A stretch of DNA of 15,652 nucleotides from DASUZB01 sp036377075 (GTDB taxonomy: Bacteria > Actinomycetota > CALGFH01): the NCBI GenBank assembly GCA_036377075.1, contig DASUZB010000176.1, positions 1 to 15,652 on the forward strand. Reading direction: 5' to 3'. The position numbers and the translations under genes were made by a program. Shown here one piece after another: positions 14,901 through 15,652 of the stretch (the stretch's first letter is position 1; each line of letters starts with the position of its first letter). The notes below the pieces were generated by a model, which was not told where the DNA came from, made no database searches, and was given only the letters and a program-made list of their open reading frames with translations.

Positions 14901-14990
14901 GGCAAGGTGCCAGAGCGGACGAATGGGACGGTCTCGAAAACCGTTGAGGTCGCAAGGCCTCCATGGGTTCGAATCCCATCCTTGCCGCCA
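14901..14990 (+). tRNA. tRNA-Ser (anticodon CGA)
   Basis: The acceptor stem GGCAAGG pairs with CCTTGCC, and the discriminator G is followed by an encoded CCA. The anticodon arm ACGGT-CTCGAAA-ACCGT gives anticodon CGA, reading UCG. A long variable arm (class II, typical of Ser) and the T arm with GGTTCGAATCC complete the molecule. It is 90 nt including CCA. Confidence 0.97.
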
Positions 14991-15022
14991 GCGACCAGGG
15001 TGATCCTGCCCCGACCGCCAGG

Positions 15023-15028
15023 TACACT
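15023..15028 (+). promoter_or_regulatory. -10 box of tRNA-Ser(GGA) promoter
   Basis: TACACT lies 7 nt before the second tRNA, the same distance as TATACT before the first, which suggests that each tRNA has its own promoter. The -35 region is not convincing. Confidence 0.42.
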
Positions 15029-15035
15029 GCGCGGC

Positions 15036-15127
15036 GGAGGCTTGGCCGAGCGGTCGAAGGCACACGCCTGGAAAGCGTGTAGGGGGTTACAACCTCCTCG
15101 AGGGTTCGAACCCCTCAGCCTCCGCCA
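15036..15127 (+). tRNA. tRNA-Ser (anticodon GGA)
   Basis: GGAGGCT pairs with AGCCTCC in the acceptor stem, followed by G and an encoded CCA. The anticodon arm CACGC-CTGGAAA-GCGTG gives GGA, reading UCC/UCU. The long variable arm and GGTTCGAACCC T arm mark a class II serine tRNA. It is 92 nt including CCA. Confidence 0.97.
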
Positions 15128-15238
15128 TCGAGGCTGGTGCCGGCCGAGCGGCGGACGATCCGCAGCCGCCGTGGCCGTGGCGCCAGCTCGCCGGAGCCTT
15201 CTGCTGAAGGCATGACGGCGGACCCCTCAGCCTCCGCC
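15110..15238. repeat. 17-nt direct repeat of the tRNA-Ser(GGA) 3' end
   Basis: ACCCCTCAGCCTCCGCC is present at 15110-15126 (T-arm and acceptor 3' half of the tRNA) and again at 15222-15238, 112 nt downstream. Duplication of a tRNA 3' end is typical of site-specific integration (attL/attR), but no integrase or cargo lies between the copies. It may be an excision scar or a vestige of tRNA duplication. Confidence 0.5.
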
Positions 15239-15574
15239 CTTTCCGTGGGCGTCCAGGTCGAAGCGGTGCTGGCCGGCGTGGTCGACCAGGTACTCGACGT
15301 AGCGCACCCGCAGCAGGTCGGCGACCTCGGGGTCGGCCGCCTCGTGGCGGAAATCGGTGAGTAGCCGGCCGAGGTCGCGGACGGCGTCGAACGGGTCGAG
15401 CAGCGCCCAGTCGCGGTTGAGGTCCTCGGTGACCGGGAGGTGCTTGGTGAGGTCCCACAGGAAGCCGACGTCCCTGCGCTCCCGGGCCACGTGGAGCGCC
15501 CAGTCGCGCAGGGTCGCGACCTCTTGCTGGTCGAGGAAGGCTCGGTAGTCGTCCTGGGAAGTGTCGGCGGTCAT
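15227..15574 (-). CDS. hypothetical protein, small and charged
   Basis: A 115-aa soluble, acidic, mostly helical protein that I do not assign to a named family. It has no signal peptide, TM helix or cysteines. Notable segments are DYRAFLDQQEVATLRDWALHVARER at 9-33, DVGFLWDLTKHLP at 35-47, and LLRVRYVEYLVDHAGQHRFDLDA near the C-terminus. The ATG at 15574 has GAGGAG at suitable spacing on the minus strand. The last residues (GGG) and stop codon lie in the 17-nt copy of the tRNA-Ser 3' end, so the original C-terminus may have been replaced when that sequence arrived. It is convergent with the tRNA genes. Confidence 0.75.
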   Translation of the reverse strand: MTADTSQDDYRAFLDQQEVATLRDWALHVARERRDVGFLWDLTKHLPVTEDLNRDWALLDPFDAVRDLGRLLTDFRHEAADPEVADLLRVRYVEYLVDHAGQHRFDLDAHGKGGG

Positions 15575-15602
15575 CGGCCTGGCTCCTCGGCGTCGGTCAG
15601 CG

Positions 15603-15638
15603 GCCCGGCAGGCAAGCCGGGCAAGGGCGGCCAGCCTA
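15603..15638 (-). promoter_or_regulatory. promoter/leader hairpin for minus-strand hypothetical gene
   Basis: On the minus strand TAGGCT (15633-15638) is a plausible -10 box. Between it and the Shine-Dalgarno lies a 7-bp hairpin, GCCCGGC (15603-15609) with GCCGGGC (15616-15622), at or just after the expected start of transcription. The -35 would lie at or beyond the window end. Confidence 0.35.
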
Positions 15639-15652
15639 ACGCGCGCACAGCC

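Noticed and set aside
15110..15238. A third tRNA-Ser gene
   Set aside because: The downstream copy contains only the last 17 nt of the T-arm/acceptor region. No D arm or anticodon arm precedes it.

Overview
The window is about 70% GC with strongly GC-biased third codon positions and frequent GTG starts. Three gene types point to an actinomycete (Actinomycetota): an XRE/DUF5753 regulator followed by small DUF397 proteins, a bacterial proteasome activator (Bpa) ending in GLYL, and CCA-encoding tRNA-Ser genes. I cannot name the genus. Genus-level placement would need a homology search.

Layout. 1-241 holds a 69-nt tandem repeat and no convincing gene. 242-2278 (+) is a GH63-type glycosidase followed by an alpha/beta hydrolase. 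2336-4124 (-) holds an unrecognised proline-tailed protein and, separately, a probable two-gene operon of a single-pass zinc-ribbon-like membrane protein and a TetR regulator. 4125-4338 is a divergent promoter region with back-to-back -35 boxes. 4339-5965 (+) is an XRE/DUF5753 regulator and two DUF397 paralogues, each DUF397 gene with its own promoter-like motif, and a strong terminator between the two.

6129-10828 (+) is the metabolic centrepiece: coxM-coxS-coxL, an aerobic carbon monoxide dehydrogenase. CoxL carries the form I motif AYRCSFR. The ATGA-coupled next gene is an XdhC/CoxF-type maturation protein fused to a C-terminal YHS metal-binding domain. The complex would oxidise CO to CO2 with electrons passing from Mo/Cu through two [2Fe-2S] clusters to FAD and on to the respiratory chain. 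The XdhC-YHS protein probably helps mature the active site. No coxD, coxE or coxG lies in the window. The cox operon converges on a HhH-GPD DNA glycosylase (10830-11810, -) across a perfect 12-bp hairpin.

11951-13739 (+) encodes Bpa, a PadR-like regulator and a single-pass membrane protein with two C-terminal cysteines, separated by structured intergenic regions. 13740-14341 is a 600-nt non-coding stretch rich in inverted repeats. It includes two hairpins with an almost identical loop and covarying stems, and three repeat units carrying a GGGACCGG palindrome about 42 nt apart. 14342-15127 (+) is tRNA adenosine deaminase tadA followed by tRNA-Ser(CGA) and tRNA-Ser(GGA). A 17-nt copy of the 3' end of the second tRNA recurs 112 nt downstream, inside the stop-codon end of a small minus-strand hypothetical gene (15227-15574). 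That looks like an attachment-site scar or a vestige of tRNA duplication.

The best candidates for something undescribed are the XdhC-YHS fusion in a form I CO dehydrogenase operon, the 9-bp-phased GATC site upstream of it, and the inverted-repeat region at 13.7-14.0 kb.
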